7,069 bases of DNA from an uncultured Bacilli bacterium (lineage in GTDB: Bacteria; Bacillota_I; Bacilli_A; RFN20; CAG-826), in assembly GCA_934162685.1 (NCBI GenBank), contig CAKPJO010000084.1, positions 1 to 7,069 of the forward strand, read 5' to 3'. Below the pieces are notes generated by a model. That model was given only the letters and a program-made list of their open reading frames with translations, had not been told where the DNA came from and ran no database searches. This document shows positions 6,386-7,069 of this stretch, piece after piece. The first letter of the stretch is position 1; every line of letters begins with the position of its first letter. The translations under genes and the position numbers were made by a program.

Positions 6386-7069
6386 CTATTCTCCTTTCGC
6401 ATTGCTAATTAATATATCCATATAGTCACTTAGTTCAAATGTTCTATCATCATATTGCTGAACAAAGAATCTAAATGGATCAAAACCAATAACGACTGTA
6501 ACACATTTTACCATCATATTCTTTACTTGTGCAAATGTGCTACTACCTTCAACTAAATCAAGAAATTCATCAAGCAAATCAATATCAATTTCATGATTTA
6601 ATAAATCATAATTATCTAAAGAAGAAAAATCAATAGTGGATAAGTTTTTTCCTCCGCCATAATAAGCAATTGGAATACTAATATATTCTTCACTAGTATC
6701 ATTAACTACTTTAGTTTTCGTTAATCCTTGTTTTCTTGCTTCATTAACTAATAAGTTCTTTAATGGGAAGATATCATCAATTCCAATTTGATAATCATAA
6801 CCTAATGAATTGATAATCGTGGATATATTTTCAAGAATTAATCCTGATAAATCAAAGTCACTTAATTTCTTATAATCGTTAAATATTGTATTACCAGTTA
6901 ATTTTACTTTAACCGGATATGATGACCCAGATATATTCGTCGCGGTATAAGGTACTAAAGAAGAACCCATCATACCACTTACTGTATCAAATAAGTCAGT
7001 AATAAATGTTGGTGAACCAGAATATAAATATGGTCCATTAAAATAACTTTCTAACGCAATAGAGGAAAT
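6386..7069 (-). CDS. Unrecognised protein, C-terminal 227 residues, cut by window edge
   Basis: The frame is open from the stop at 6386-6388 to the last base of the window, giving 227 residues with no start needed inside. The paired Met codons at 6968-6973 have no Shine-Dalgarno (the preceding bases encode FDTVSG), so I treat them as internal. I do not recognise the family. The visible part has no clear membrane helix or lipobox. It begins with a Tyr/Gly/Ser-rich segment (SYFNGPYLYSGSPTFITDLF) and continues with a run of Leu/Ile/Asp-rich stretches (such as LLNHEIDIDLLDEFLDLVEG), then VKCVTVVIGFDPFRFFVQQY near the end. It could be the end of a large extracellular, lipoprotein or substrate-binding protein. 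Its stop is two bases from the lipoprotein start, so it is the earliest visible member of the same operon. Confidence 0.8.
   Translation of the reverse strand: MSSIALESYFNGPYLYSGSPTFITDLFDTVSGMMGSSLVPYTATNISGSSYPVKVKLTGNTIFNDYKKLSDFDLSGLILENISTIINSLGYDYQIGIDDIFPLKNLLVNEARKQGLTKTKVVNDTSEEYISIPIAYYGGGKNLSTIDFSSLDNYDLLNHEIDIDLLDEFLDLVEGSSTFAQVKNMMVKCVTVVIGFDPFRFFVQQYDDRTFELSDYMDILISNAKGE
6391..6397 (-). promoter_or_regulatory. Ribosome binding site of the lipoprotein gene, inside the preceding gene
   Basis: AAAGGAG with a seven-base spacer precedes the ATG at 6381-6383 and lies within the last codons of the upstream gene. With only two bases between stop and start, translation is probably coupled. 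Confidence 0.75.

Noticed and set aside
6386..6973. A complete 195-residue gene starting at the Met pair 6968-6973
   Set aside because: The same frame continues without a stop to the window end, and no ribosome site precedes the Met pair. It is more likely an internal part of a longer protein.
1..7069. CRISPR array, insertion sequence, tRNA or rRNA
   Set aside because: I saw no regularly spaced direct repeats, transposase-like frames, terminal inverted repeats or RNA-gene signatures.

Overview
The window is AT-rich, and every gene I can support lies on the minus strand. It looks like a low-GC Firmicutes/Bacilli-type bacterium, possibly a gut lineage of the Erysipelotrichales or RF39 kind. 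The reasons are the base composition, strong AGGAGG-type ribosome sites, a lipobox lipoprotein, an InlB-type repeat, and two leaders with a hydrophobic run ending in a Gly-Phe-x-x-Trp pattern like TasA/CalY-type SipW substrates. The lineage is an inference from style, not from a marker gene.

Reading in the direction of transcription (right to left), a four-gene cluster comes first. It holds an unrecognised protein cut by the right edge (6386-7069); a mosaic lipoprotein with five GxxG-linked beta repeats, a tail-fibre-like module and a C-terminal InlB repeat (5298-6383); a 240-residue protein with a TasA-like leader (4532-5254); and a 1095-residue secreted protein (1248-4535). The gaps are 2 nt, 43 nt and a 4-base ATGA overlap. 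A rho-independent terminator at 1189-1227 follows the last gene, so the cluster is probably one transcript. After the terminator and a short AT-rich spacer, a separate gene for a glycoside hydrolase family 2 enzyme starts at 1035 and runs off the left edge.

The most interesting object is the 1095-residue protein. It has a TasA-like leader, a long Asn/Ser/Thr-rich body that is probably beta-helical, a BIG2 immunoglobulin-like domain, a second beta domain, and what I read as a Hint (Hedgehog/intein) self-processing domain starting at Cys866, followed by an acidic and aromatic tail of about 90 residues. The Hint domain lacks the terminal His-Asn of splicing inteins, which suggests cleavage or ester transfer at its N-terminal edge rather than splicing. 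The cluster can be read as a cell-surface assembly made of a lipid-anchored protein, a small TasA-like protein and a large, possibly self-processing surface protein. That joint function is inference. The GH2 enzyme is probably an independent carbohydrate-use gene.
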